DNA of 62,700 bases, taken from NCBI GenBank assembly GCA_015056795.1, contig SVFO01000025.1, positions 1-62,700 on the forward strand. Direction: 5' to 3'. This DNA is from Lachnospiraceae bacterium. GTDB taxonomy: Bacteria > Bacillota > Clostridia > Lachnospirales > Lachnospiraceae. This document shows positions 33,907 through 42,861 of this stretch, in pieces. Made by a program: the position numbers and the translations under genes. The stretch's first letter is position 1. The number at the start of each line of letters is the position of its first letter. The notes beneath the pieces are model-generated. The model was not told the DNA's origin. It saw only the letters and a program-made list of their open reading frames with translations, and searched no databases.

Positions 33907-35310
33907 CTAGTCTTCCTGCGCCTTCCACGCCTTGATTTCCTTAAGGCGCTCCCCTACTGCCGCCTCCTTGCCTTCCTGCGTCGGGCGATAATACTCGCGA
34001 TCCTGCAGGCTCTCTGGCAGGCATTTCATGCGCGTCAGCTTCTCCTCGCTGTCATGGGCATATTCATAGCCCTTCCCGTAATTTAACTCCTTCATCAGCC
34101 CCGTCACGGCATTCCGGATTTGCAGGGGAACTGGCTCCGCAGGCTTCTCCTTGATGTCTCGCTTTGCCTCCTCACATGCGACATAGCATGCATTGGACTT
34201 CGGTGCCATTGCCAGGTAGGTCACACAGTGCGTCAAATGCACGTCACACTCCGGCATTCCCAGAAAATGACAGGCCTGATAGACATTGACTGCCAGCGTC
34301 AGCGCATTTGGGTCCGCCATCCCCACGTCCTCACTCGCAAAGCGAATGAGTCTCCTTGCAATGTATAGCGGATTCTCTCCGCCCTCCAACATGCGCAGCA
34401 TCCAATAGATCGCCGCATCAGGATCGGAGTTCCGCATGGATTTATGCAGGGCGGAGATCATGTTATAATGCTCCTCGCCCGATTTATCATACAGAAGGGA
34501 CTTCTTGCTCACGCACTGCTCGAGCCCCTCATTCGTCACAATCATGCTGCCGTCTGGCTGAATCTGACTGTTCAGCACCGCCATTTCCAGCGTGTTTAAC
34601 GCCGTTCTCGCATCCCCATTTGCAAAGGCCGCAATCGCGCGAAGCTGTTCCTTTGTCATGCTGACCTGCTGCCGTCCAAATCCCTCCGAGGCCGTGAGCG
34701 CCCTGCTAAGAAGACTGCACAGATTCTCCTCCGTCAGCTCCTTCAAAACAAACACCTTACAGCGGGACAACAGTGCCCCGTTGACCTCAAAGGACGGGTT
34801 TTCCGTCGTTGCACCAATGAGGACGATGCTTCCCTTTTCGACATAAGGCAAAAAGGCATCCTGCTGCGCGCGGTTAAAACGATGAATCTCGTCCACAAAC
34901 AGAACCGTTCGCCGTCCGCCTCGTCTGTCATTCTCCGCCTGCTGCATGACCTCTTTGATCTCTTTGATGCCGCTCGTCACGGCGCTAAAATTGATAAAAG
35001 CGGATCTTGTCTGACCCGCTATAATACTGGCAAGCGTAGTCTTCCCGACTCCAGGAGGTCCCCAGAAAATCATGGAAGAAATCTGATCGCGCTCGATGAG
35101 CTGACGCAGCATTTTCCCCTGACCCAACAGATGCTCCTGACCCACAAAATCATCCAGTGTTTTCGGGCGAAGTCGATTCGCCAAGGGCTGCGTATAATCC
35201 ACGCCCTGCCCCTCATTCACCGGCAGCCCTGAAGCCATGCTTCCTCCGCCATCCGTCTGCCGCATGCCAGAAAACCCATCTAAATTGTCAAATAAGGACA
35301 TTTGTTCCAT
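33907..35310 (-). CDS. rarA: Replication-associated recombination protein RarA (AAA ATPase)
   Basis: ATG 35310 (MEQMSLFDNLDGF) is chosen because GGGAGG lies 8 bases upstream; other ATGs at 35349 and 35316 are in frame. The 467-residue product has RPKTLDDFVGQEHLLG, Walker A GPPGVGKTTLA, Walker B VLFVDEIHRFNRAQQDAFL and the sensor GATTENPSFEVNGALLSRC. The C-terminal tetramerisation part (KPAEPVPLQIRNA, GKGYEYAHDSEE) is complete. RarA acts at stalled replication forks. The N-terminal 60 residues are poorly conserved and include a Gly-rich linker. Confidence 0.95.
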   Translation of the reverse strand: MEQMSLFDNLDGFSGMRQTDGGGSMASGLPVNEGQGVDYTQPLANRLRPKTLDDFVGQEHLLGQGKMLRQLIERDQISSMIFWGPPGVGKTTLASIIAGQTRSAFINFSAVTSGIKEIKEVMQQAENDRRGGRRTVLFVDEIHRFNRAQQDAFLPYVEKGSIVLIGATTENPSFEVNGALLSRCKVFVLKELTEENLCSLLSRALTASEGFGRQQVSMTKEQLRAIAAFANGDARTALNTLEMAVLNSQIQPDGSMIVTNEGLEQCVSKKSLLYDKSGEEHYNMISALHKSMRNSDPDAAIYWMLRMLEGGENPLYIARRLIRFASEDVGMADPNALTLAVNVYQACHFLGMPECDVHLTHCVTYLAMAPKSNACYVACEEAKRDIKEKPAEPVPLQIRNAVTGLMKELNYGKGYEYAHDSEEKLTRMKCLPESLQDREYYRPTQEGKEAAVGERLKEIKAWKAQED

Positions 35311-35424
35311 TTTCATGCCCTCCCAAACGCTTTCATCCGCCTTCCCCAAAAGGCTTGTCTTCTCTGAAAGAATTGCCGGCCTGCAAAATGCCTGCCTTCC
35401 GCATCGGTTCCTTTCCGGTTCAGC

Positions 35425-35973
35425 TTACATCCTCTGTCCGCCTCCTGCACAGCCATTACAGCCTGCGCAGCCCATCTGCACGGGCATCGCGGATAAATCA
35501 TAAGGGCTTGTCAAAAGACATACCGCCTGGGAAGAGATGCCCTCTCCCGTTCCCGTAAAGCCAAGGCCTTCCTCCGTCGTCGCCTTGACATTCACCTGAG
35601 ATACGTCGATTTTCAAAGCCTTTGCGATATTCTCCCGCATGGTATCAATGTAGGGCCGCATCTTCGGAGCCTGTGCGATAATGGTGGCATCCACGTTCTC
35701 GATTAGATAACTCTTCTCCGCAATGAGATCGCCAACCTTCTCCAGCAAAATCATGGACGAAATCCCCTTGTAAGCGGGATCCGTGTCAGGAAAATGCTTT
35801 CCGATGTCTCCGAGTGCAGCTGCGCCAAGAAGTGCATCTGAGATGGCATGCAAGAGCACGTCCGCATCCGAATGCCCTAACAATCCTTTTTCATACGGAA
35901 TCTTCACTCCGCCGATGATGAGGTCCCTGCCCTCCGTCAGCCTATGTACGTCATAGCCCATGCCAACTCTCAT
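35425..35973 (-). CDS. ispF: 2-C-methyl-D-erythritol 2,4-cyclodiphosphate synthase with Cys-rich tail
   Basis: IspF catalyses the fifth step of the non-mevalonate isoprenoid pathway. The start is ATG 35973 ([16 protein letters not shown]). Zinc ligands are in YDVHR and the later [12 protein letters not shown]. The motifs [24 protein letters not shown] and [17 protein letters not shown] are intact. The family ends near residue 158; here about 25 further residues follow, including GCAGCNGCAGGG, a Cys/Gly-rich tail that may bind metal. The gene lies about 70 bp after the helicase gene. Confidence 0.95.
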   Translation of the reverse strand: MRVGMGYDVHRLTEGRDLIIGGVKIPYEKGLLGHSDADVLLHAISDALLGAAALGDIGKHFPDTDPAYKGISSMILLEKVGDLIAEKSYLIENVDATIIAQAPKMRPYIDTMRENIAKALKIDVSQVNVKATTEEGLGFTGTGEGISSQAVCLLTSPYDLSAMPVQMGCAGCNGCAGGGQRM

Positions 35974-36043
35974 TTTCACACCTCTTTCAAAAAATACTTT
36001 TTTATCAGCCTCAGGAAATCATTTACTTTTATTAATGACTTCC

Positions 36044-38269
36044 TTATCTTTTCACACGCTTAGGTCTTCCGAAATTGTCTACATCCAGCACGGAACGCAC
36101 GTCGAGCTTCGCACCCTTGCGTTCCTTCTTGCTCGCGTCCTTCCCCTTCTTGCTGCCAGCGTTTTTTGCATCCTTAGAAGTTTTTCCGCCGAACCCCTTA
36201 GCATCCTTAGAAGATTTTCCGCCAAAGCCCTTGGAATCCTTAGAGCCCTTGGAATCCTTAGAGCCCTTTGCATCCTTGGAGTTCTTGCGCTCCTTCTTCG
36301 CAAAGTGCTTCTCCAGCTCTTCCGGACGCTCAACAAACTCTGGCTTCTCCATCTCCCAGAATTTCACCTGGCGATCCTGCTTTTTCCCAAAGATCTTCTC
36401 GCTGAAGCTCTCATTCTCCTTGCGATCTTTTCTCTTTTCGCCTCTGTCGCGACGACCTTCCTCGTCACGACGGCCAAAGCCTCTTCCCTCGCGTCCTTCT
36501 TCCTCACGACGGCCAAAGCCTCTTCCTTCGAAGCCTTCCTCGTCTCTGCGACCAAAGCCTCTTCTGCGGCGGCCACCTTCGCGACTTTCTTCCTCTCCGC
36601 GGCCAAAGCCTCTTCCTTCCCCATCACGGCGTCCGAAGTCTCTTCCGCCTCTGTCTCCGCGACTACGAGGCCCTCTCTGTCTGGGCTGAGGCTTGTCCTC
36701 TAAGATCTCCTCGCCCTTGTCACCGATCTCGCGCTTGAGCATACATGCAGCAAGATCAAGGATGTCACAGCCATCCTTCTCCATCTTGCGCTGCAAATAA
36801 ACCTTCATCAGCTCAATGTCCTCATGGTCCTTGAGCTCCCAAGCAGTATTCAAAACCTTCCGCGCCTTGGACTTTAATACTTTGGACGCGTCAGGAAGCT
36901 TTTTCTCTTCGATAGTAGTCTTGCAGAACTTTTCAATTTCACGAATTCTGCGAAGCTCACGCGCATTCGCAAAGGTAAAGGACATACCCGTCTTTCCCGC
37001 ACGGCCAGTTCTTCCGATACGGTGTACATAATACTCATTGTCCAGAGGAACGTCATAATTGATAACGATCTCAACGTCATCCACATCAATACCGCGCGCT
37101 GCAACATCCGTAGCGATCAAAATGTTCGTGCTTCCGTTGCGAAAACGTCCCATGACAATGTCACGCTGGTGCTGGATCAGGTCACCATGCAGTCCTTCTG
37201 CCTGGAAATCTGCCTTCTTTAAGACCTCAGAAAGCTCCTCCACCTTCGCCTTAGTGTTACAGAAAATCAGGCAAAGCCTGGGATCATAATATTCCAAAAG
37301 ACGCACGGTTGCTGCGTCCTTGTCTGCGTTCTTAATCAGGAAATACTTTTGGCTAATCAGAGGAATCGTCAGCTCTCCCGTTGCAATGCGAATGTGCTTC
37401 GTATCCTCCTTCTGGAACTTTCCGGTGATCTCCAAAATAGGCTTCGGCATCGTCGCGGAAAACAGTGCCGTCTGATGCTCCCCAGGAATGGCACCTAAAA
37501 TAACCTCCATGTCCTCGCGAAAGCCCATATTCAGCATCTCGTCCGCCTCATCCAAAACAACCATGCTGACATGATCCAGCTTGATCGTATGGCGATTCAT
37601 GTGATCCATCACTCGGCCAGGCGTACCAACAATAATCTGCGTTCCGGGCAGCGCACGGATCTGGCGTCCGATCTCCTGTCCGCCATAAACGGGAAGAATG
37701 CGTAGTCCCTCAATATACTTCGCGATCTTGCGAAGCTCCAGGGCTGCCTGAATGGCCAGCTCTCTCGTCGGGCAAAGAACAACTGCCTGCAGCTTCTCTA
37801 AGCTTGCATCCACGCGAGAAATCAGCGGAATGCCAAAGGCTGCCGTCTTTCCCGTACCCGTCTGGGCTTGTCCGATAATGTCCTGTCCGGACAAAAGAGC
37901 AGGAATCGCCTGCTCCTGAATGGGGGTCAGCTTTGCAAAGCCCATGTCATCCAATGCGCGCTGAATTCTAGGATCCAATTGATCTCTGATATCATCCATG
38001 TTGGCATCATCAACACCAGAGGTTCCCGCAGCACCTGTGGCTCCCTCGGCCTGCTGAGCCGAGTCATCGCCCTCCTCCGTCGCGGTCTCATTCTCCGCGC
38101 CGTCCACGGCCATCAGATCCTGCATCATCTCCAGATCCTCCAGATCCTCTTCCAGCTCTTCCTCCAGCTTCTCCGATGGCTCATCATCCATCACGCCAGC
38201 CTTTACCAACAGTTCCTCCAACTTTTTCTCGTACTTGTCTTTCAAATTTTCTTCCAATTCTCTTTCCAA
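36044..38269 (-). CDS. deaD: DEAD-box RNA helicase with acidic head and RGG/Lys-rich tail
   Basis: The helicase core has the full motif set: PIQEQAIPALLSGQDII, AQTGTGKTAAFG, PTRELAIQ, TPGRVMDH, VLDEADEML, SAT, and HRIGRTGRAGKTG. It unwinds RNA in ribosome assembly or cold adaptation. At 741 residues it is longer than CshA/DeaD of Bacillus. The head (residues 1-95) is strongly acidic. The tail (about 545-741) has GRGFGRRDEEG-type repeats, then SKDSKG repeats and a basic end. The called start is TTG 38269 with a poor ribosome site; ATG 38191 (MDDEPSEKLEEEL) with AAAGG at 9 bases is a good alternative. Confidence 0.92.
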   Translation of the reverse strand: MERELEENLKDKYEKKLEELLVKAGVMDDEPSEKLEEELEEDLEDLEMMQDLMAVDGAENETATEEGDDSAQQAEGATGAAGTSGVDDANMDDIRDQLDPRIQRALDDMGFAKLTPIQEQAIPALLSGQDIIGQAQTGTGKTAAFGIPLISRVDASLEKLQAVVLCPTRELAIQAALELRKIAKYIEGLRILPVYGGQEIGRQIRALPGTQIIVGTPGRVMDHMNRHTIKLDHVSMVVLDEADEMLNMGFREDMEVILGAIPGEHQTALFSATMPKPILEITGKFQKEDTKHIRIATGELTIPLISQKYFLIKNADKDAATVRLLEYYDPRLCLIFCNTKAKVEELSEVLKKADFQAEGLHGDLIQHQRDIVMGRFRNGSTNILIATDVAARGIDVDDVEIVINYDVPLDNEYYVHRIGRTGRAGKTGMSFTFANARELRRIREIEKFCKTTIEEKKLPDASKVLKSKARKVLNTAWELKDHEDIELMKVYLQRKMEKDGCDILDLAACMLKREIGDKGEEILEDKPQPRQRGPRSRGDRGGRDFGRRDGEGRGFGRGEEESREGGRRRRGFGRRDEEGFEGRGFGRREEEGREGRGFGRRDEEGRRDRGEKRKDRKENESFSEKIFGKKQDRQVKFWEMEKPEFVERPEELEKHFAKKERKNSKDAKGSKDSKGSKDSKGFGGKSSKDAKGFGGKTSKDAKNAGSKKGKDASKKERKGAKLDVRSVLDVDNFGRPKRVKR

Positions 38270-38324
38270 ACCTTTCTTAAATAAAACGCTTCGCGAAAGA
38301 ATGCTTCCTTCCGCAAAATAAAAA

Positions 38325-38370
38325 CAGAAAATAAGGAGAAATCATCCCCAAGTTGCAATGATTTCTCCTT
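38325..38370 (-). terminator. Terminator after the anti-sigma-like gene
   Basis: A 13-bp perfect stem (AAGGAGAAATCAT, 38333-38345, with 38358-38370) is followed on the minus strand by ATTTTCTGTTTTT. Confidence 0.85.
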
Positions 38371-38430
38371 CATCATCTCACTATCATTTGCAAGTATAGC
38401 ATTGAAACACACATTTTGCAAGCGAGATTT

Positions 38431-38856
38431 TTACAAGTATTTTTTGATCTTTAGAATGTTTTTTCCATCGCGCCGTTCATAGCTAATGTCATCCACGTTC
38501 TTCTTCGTCATGTAAATGCCAAGTCCGCCGATCTGCCTGTCCTGCGCGGCTAGCGTGACGTCAGGATCCTCCTTTGCCAGCGGATCATACGGAATCCCAG
38601 CATCTTCAAAGGTGATGTTAACGGCCTTTGGATCATTCTCCGTCTCGAATTCAATGGTGATGCTACCTGTTCCTGGCGCATATGCATAATGTGCCACGTT
38701 GACAAACAATTCCTCCACCACGAGATCAATGCGCATCTGCGTTGCGGGAGAACACTCTAATGCCTCTAGCTGTGCATCCACAAAGTCCATCGCCTGATAG
38801 AGATTCTCCGTAGTAGCTTCCATTGTTATACTGTTTTTAGAATTCTGATTCTCCAT
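38431..38856 (-). CDS. RsbW-like serine kinase/anti-sigma ATPase domain protein
   Basis: The 141-residue protein is a stand-alone GHKL ATPase of the RsbW/SpoIIAB type. The N box is LVVEELFVNVAHYAYAPG, with ATP-lid motifs TFEDAGIPYDPLAK and GGLGIYMTKKNVDDISY. Such proteins bind a sigma factor or phosphorylate a STAS partner. The STAS gene lies 54 bp upstream in the same operon, so the partner is evident. No sigma factor or PP2C phosphatase gene is nearby, so the output is unknown. Confidence 0.9.
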   Translation of the reverse strand: MENQNSKNSITMEATTENLYQAMDFVDAQLEALECSPATQMRIDLVVEELFVNVAHYAYAPGTGSITIEFETENDPKAVNITFEDAGIPYDPLAKEDPDVTLAAQDRQIGGLGIYMTKKNVDDISYERRDGKNILKIKKYL

Positions 38857-38910
38857 GTGCCACTGCCTTTCCTCGTTTCCCCGAAGATGAGTCTATCGAA
38901 CGCCGTCCAT

Positions 38911-39207
38911 CTACTGAATGGTAAGAATATCCGTAAATCCAGTCACCTCAAAGACTTCCATGATCTGCTCATTTACATTCTTCACAACCATCTCACCCTG
39001 CTTGTTCATCACCTTCTGTGCGGAGAGCAAAACTCTAAGTCCTGCGGAAGAAACATATTCCAGTGCTGCGAGATCAACCGTAAGCTCCGTAATGCCGTCA
39101 AGGCTCTCATGAAATTCTTTGTCCAGCTCAGGTGCCGTCATCGTGTCTAATCTTCCTTCAAGTGCCACCGTCAATTTTGTTCCGTCCAACTTCTTTTCAA
39201 TCTTCAT
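38911..39207 (-). CDS. STAS-domain anti-sigma factor antagonist
   Basis: The 98-residue protein is a complete STAS domain. The conserved phospho-acceptor region is YVSSAGLRVLLSAQKVM, with the serine expected to be phosphorylated by an RsbW-like kinase. The N-terminal strand is GTKLTVALEGRLDTMTAPEL. It belongs to the RsbV/SpoIIAA type. It stands between the PAS-HD-GYP gene and its probable kinase, forming a partner-switching pair. Confidence 0.92.
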   Translation of the reverse strand: MKIEKKLDGTKLTVALEGRLDTMTAPELDKEFHESLDGITELTVDLAALEYVSSAGLRVLLSAQKVMNKQGEMVVKNVNEQIMEVFEVTGFTDILTIQ

Positions 39208-39269
39208 GTCCCTTCTCCTTTTCTTTTTGCTTTTGTTTATTGAAAATCCATGTCCGTTCGATGCTACGA

Positions 39270-40562
39270 TCAGACACGATCATTTTCCCAAGCCCCGCTG
39301 TCGCGGAAATCCTTCAAGATCTCACCGTCCAGCTTTCCATCCTTACACATTCCCTCCAAAATCTGGAAGGCCTTCTCTGATGCCATGGGAGGCTTATAAG
39401 GCCGGTCCTCTGCCGTCAGGGAATCATAAATGTCCAGAATGGTTAACAGCCTTGTCTCCCAAGGGATCTCCTCCTGCTTTAATCCCAGCGGATAACCAGA
39501 TCCATCGAGGAATTCATGATGACCACCCGCCCAAACACTGACCTTCCGATAATCCCCTGAAAAATGCATTTGTTCCAGCATTTCCCGCGTATGGATGACG
39601 TGTGATTCCACGATTTTTCGTTCTTCCTTCGTCAATGTCCCCCTCGGAACGGAAAGGGCATCCGCCTCATAGTCATCCACCAGCGGCACATAGCTGCCAT
39701 CCGGCGTCAGACATTGCATGCTTCGAAGCTCCTGCATCTCCTCCCGCAGCTTCTCATCCAGAAAACCCGCCTGATCCGCGGCGTCAATCCACTCGGAAGC
39801 CTTCGTCAGCTTGGCAATCCGCGCATCCGTCTCCTCCTGAAGTGAAGGATCCTTCGCTGCCTGAAGCCTTTCACAAAGAATGGCTATTTGGATGCGATTT
39901 TGTACGTCCCTCTTATGATTTCCAAGCCTCGTCGGTTTATCCATAATGCTGCGCGGTACAATCATCTTTCCAATATCATGCAGCCAAACGCTTGCAAGGA
40001 AAGGCTTTCGAATGTTCTCCAAATCCTCCCTGCCCTTTTGTCTAAGCCAGTTCAGGTACTTTTCTGCATAGCGCACCATGTTTTTCGTATGGTTCGCATT
40101 ATAAGGCGTCCTCGCCTCGATGGCACCAATCATGACCTCAACAAAACGATCCAAAATCTCAGCCAGCGCCTTTGATAAAGCCTCATTCCGTTCGTTCAAC
40201 TGCACCATGGTCGTCAAATCACTGAAGGTTACGATCAGCCCGACGCGCTCCTCGCCATTCATCAAGAAGGAACTGACGACGCGAAGTCTCTTTTCCTCGC
40301 CATGGTTATTGAACCGAACCATCTGCACAATGATTTGCTTCGAATACACCGCATCCAAAAGGCACTGAAAGAATTCGTCATTCTCATCATATTCCATGAG
40401 AAGCTTGCCAATCTTCTGTCCAACCAAGCTCTCCCTGGCTATTCCAAGAATGCTTACGGCAGATGCGTTGACCAGCAGAATCCTTCCGTCCAGCCCGATG
40501 GTCAGAATGCCGTCTGAAATGTTTTCTACAATATTTTCAAAGATGATTTCTCGTTTTTCCAT
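39270..40562 (-). CDS. PAS and HD-GYP domain phosphodiesterase-like protein
   Basis: ATG 40562 or 40565 (MEKREIIFENIVENI) is the start; the frame upstream overlaps the 5'-nucleotidase gene. The 430-residue protein has a PAS domain (about 5-110; ISDGILTIGLDGRILLVNA) and an HD-GYP domain. Motifs are YNANHTKNMVRYAEKYL, WLHDIGKMIVP (about residue 194), ESHVIHTREML, HHEFLDGSGYPLG (about 350-358) and ILDIYDSLTAEDRPYKPP. All usual metal ligands are present, unlike the GAF paralogue at 5180. The same ~100-residue helical insert separates HDIGK from the later motifs. Cyclic di-GMP breakdown is the likely activity. Confidence 0.92.
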   Translation of the reverse strand: MEKREIIFENIVENISDGILTIGLDGRILLVNASAVSILGIARESLVGQKIGKLLMEYDENDEFFQCLLDAVYSKQIIVQMVRFNNHGEEKRLRVVSSFLMNGEERVGLIVTFSDLTTMVQLNERNEALSKALAEILDRFVEVMIGAIEARTPYNANHTKNMVRYAEKYLNWLRQKGREDLENIRKPFLASVWLHDIGKMIVPRSIMDKPTRLGNHKRDVQNRIQIAILCERLQAAKDPSLQEETDARIAKLTKASEWIDAADQAGFLDEKLREEMQELRSMQCLTPDGSYVPLVDDYEADALSVPRGTLTKEERKIVESHVIHTREMLEQMHFSGDYRKVSVWAGGHHEFLDGSGYPLGLKQEEIPWETRLLTILDIYDSLTAEDRPYKPPMASEKAFQILEGMCKDGKLDGEILKDFRDSGAWENDRV

Positions 40563-40582
40563 CATTCTCTTTCTAGCTTGCA

Positions 40583-42064
40583 CTAGCCCTCGAAATTTAG
40601 AAATACAAAGCGTCCCTTTTCTGGTGCTGAAATTGTCCCTTCCTGCGAAAGACACCACTTCGCAAGGTCATGATACGTAGAAAGGGAAAGCACCTTTTGC
40701 CTTTCTTCTCCAAGATCCATGGAGAAATATCGCATCGCGTTCGATGCACAGTTCTGCGTCATGCCGACGCGATAGATTTGATCATCCTCAAAATCCTTAC
40801 CGTTTAAGGTCAGGCCTACCACGGTACAGCCCTGCTGCCAGCAGTCCGTTCCGTCTGCCACAAGGCGAAAGGCCTTGCTGTAAAGGAACGTGCCATTCAT
40901 CACCGAGCCATCCGGCTTCAGGCTAAACAGATAACGAAAGGCTCCCTTGATCTCTCGCCCCGTCATGTCGATCTCCACGAATTTATCGTCATAGGGGTAG
41001 AGCTCACTTAAATCCTTTTGCGTAATGGCGGGACCACATTCCTTTCGGCGAATGCTTCCCGACTGTAAAATCACGAAATCCACGGGATAGCTTTCCGCGA
41101 AGGCGTCCGCCACAAGATTCCCGAGATCCGTTTCATACAATCTGCTCTTATGCTCAAAGACTCCTGCAAGCTCACAGAGCTTAGCATTGTCTCTCTTTTT
41201 CTTTTTGTGGAAGGTTACGCGGTCCGCAAGGTCATCCACGCCGAGGTCAAACTCACTCGTCTCCTCCGTCAGAGGAACCCTCTGCCACTTCCATTCCTTG
41301 ATGCCGCCCTTTTCCGCATCCACGGTCACGTCAAACCTTCCGACATGCGTTGTTCCATAGCTCGACTGCGCAACGGGAATCCCGTTAATCACCTCAGGCT
41401 CGTCCATATTGATGTGCGTATGACCGCCGAGAATTAAATCTACATGTAAGTCCTTCGGCATGTTCTGCGCAAGAATCCGATCTCCTTCAATGCCATAATG
41501 TGACATCAAGACTACCAGGTCTATCTTCTCTTCCTGATGCTTCGCAATTTCCTCGCGAATGGCCTCATAGCTGTCCTTATAATCCAACATGCTTCTGCAG
41601 AACTGGTCCGACAAAATCTTGTTGAAGAAGGCCTGCGGAATCACGCCAATCAGCAGCATCCGAACACCGCCGATCTCGCATACCATGCTGGGGCGAAAGA
41701 GCTCCTGCCGCAGGTTGGAAACAACCATGTTGGCACAAAGGATCGGGGAGCTTACGCACTCCTTAAAAATCAAAAGATGCGCTAATCCATAATCCAGCTC
41801 ATGATTTCCGAGGGAAAGACAGGTCGGATTGATATAATTGATCATTTCGACCGTATTGGTTCCCTTGTAATCTGAGCCAAGCACGTCCTCCTGCAGGACA
41901 TCGCCGCAAATGCCAAAAAAGGTCGGCCCTTCCGCGCGCGTCTTTTTCAAATATCCCGAAAGAAGGGAAATGCCGCCCATAACTTCCATGTCATGGTTAA
42001 CGGTAAAATTCAGTTGCCCATGAATGTCATTCGCATGTAGTATCGTAATCTTCTTATCCACCAT
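40583..42064 (-). CDS. Bifunctional metallophosphatase/5'-nucleotidase family protein
   Basis: The 493-residue protein has the calcineurin-like metal site (ILHANDIHGQLNF, LGNHELDYGL, GGHTHINMD) and a C-terminal 5'-nucleotidase substrate domain (LQSGSIRRKECGP, LYPYDDKFVEIDMTG). Typical members are secreted, but no signal peptide is present here and the metal motif begins at residue 8, so a cytoplasmic role is likely. It ends about 20 bp before the PAS-HD-GYP start. Acting on the nucleotides released by the phosphodiesterase is a possible link. Confidence 0.92.
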   Translation of the reverse strand: MVDKKITILHANDIHGQLNFTVNHDMEVMGGISLLSGYLKKTRAEGPTFFGICGDVLQEDVLGSDYKGTNTVEMINYINPTCLSLGNHELDYGLAHLLIFKECVSSPILCANMVVSNLRQELFRPSMVCEIGGVRMLLIGVIPQAFFNKILSDQFCRSMLDYKDSYEAIREEIAKHQEEKIDLVVLMSHYGIEGDRILAQNMPKDLHVDLILGGHTHINMDEPEVINGIPVAQSSYGTTHVGRFDVTVDAEKGGIKEWKWQRVPLTEETSEFDLGVDDLADRVTFHKKKKRDNAKLCELAGVFEHKSRLYETDLGNLVADAFAESYPVDFVILQSGSIRRKECGPAITQKDLSELYPYDDKFVEIDMTGREIKGAFRYLFSLKPDGSVMNGTFLYSKAFRLVADGTDCWQQGCTVVGLTLNGKDFEDDQIYRVGMTQNCASNAMRYFSMDLGEERQKVLSLSTYHDLAKWCLSQEGTISAPEKGRFVFLNFEG

Positions 42065-42155
42065 CGAAGCTTCTCCATGTCAGCCAGACATTTTTATGTC
42101 CTTTATGCATTGCCATTTCATTGCTTTTCCATACGATCTTTCTACTCGAGATGCG

Positions 42156-42782
42156 TTAAAACTTTTTCTCTACGGTAATCTCCGCCTCATTGCCGCGAAT
42201 GGCTACCTTGATGTCATCCGCAAGATTTGCCAGAATGGATTTCTCCAGTTCATCCCAAACCTCGCCTGCATCCTGATTCGTTTCCTTGATATCATCCAAC
42301 CCCTGGCGATAGCTTTCCAGTGACCAAACGACATTCCCTGAATACACGGGAGCCCCGGGCGTAAAAGGCATGTCCACCATGCCGAGGTCAAAATAGTTCG
42401 CAGCAATATCTTGAGCGTCTGCCTTGTTCAAATACAGATGGTCCTCAATCATCTCCCAGATCTTTCCCGTAAGGCCCTTGACTGCCGCATTCTTCTTCGA
42501 TCTGGAGGCACTGATCAAGCTCTTTTTCTTTTCCAGATCCATGTCCGTCTGCACCAGCAGATGGATCTTGCACTGGCCAGTTTTCGTTCCCTCCATCCAA
42601 AAATCCGCATAGAACTCCTCCGTGATGGCATTTACCATGGCGAAGGTTTCCTCAACAAGCAGACGCACGCGAAGCGCCGTCTTATGATCAAAGCCATTGT
42701 ACTCCGCAAAATGCTCTGCTTCCTTTAGTGCCTTCTCTCTTCCAAGATCATAAACCAAAATCTTAATCCTGTCCGTCTGCAT
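42156..42782 (-). CDS. GHKL-type ATPase domain protein, divergent
   Basis: The 208-residue protein resembles anti-sigma ATPase domains at its N box: LRVRLLVEETFAMVNAI. The following strands (CKIHLLVQTDMDLEKKK) fit the same fold. The Gly-rich ATP-lid motifs are not clear, and about 60 residues (KADAQDIAANYF and after) are extra, so ATP binding is doubtful. The C-terminus ends in a strand pair (KVAIRGNEAEITVEKKF). It belongs to the same gene run as the PAS-HD-GYP and STAS genes. Function unknown. Confidence 0.7.
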   Translation of the reverse strand: MQTDRIKILVYDLGREKALKEAEHFAEYNGFDHKTALRVRLLVEETFAMVNAITEEFYADFWMEGTKTGQCKIHLLVQTDMDLEKKKSLISASRSKKNAAVKGLTGKIWEMIEDHLYLNKADAQDIAANYFDLGMVDMPFTPGAPVYSGNVVWSLESYRQGLDDIKETNQDAGEVWDELEKSILANLADDIKVAIRGNEAEITVEKKF

Positions 42783-42861
42783 GATTTCTCCTCTTCTTTT
42801 TGTTTGAATCCGACTAGTGATCTTTTGCTTTCCAAAACTAGCCTTTTGCCTTCTTGTTTCC

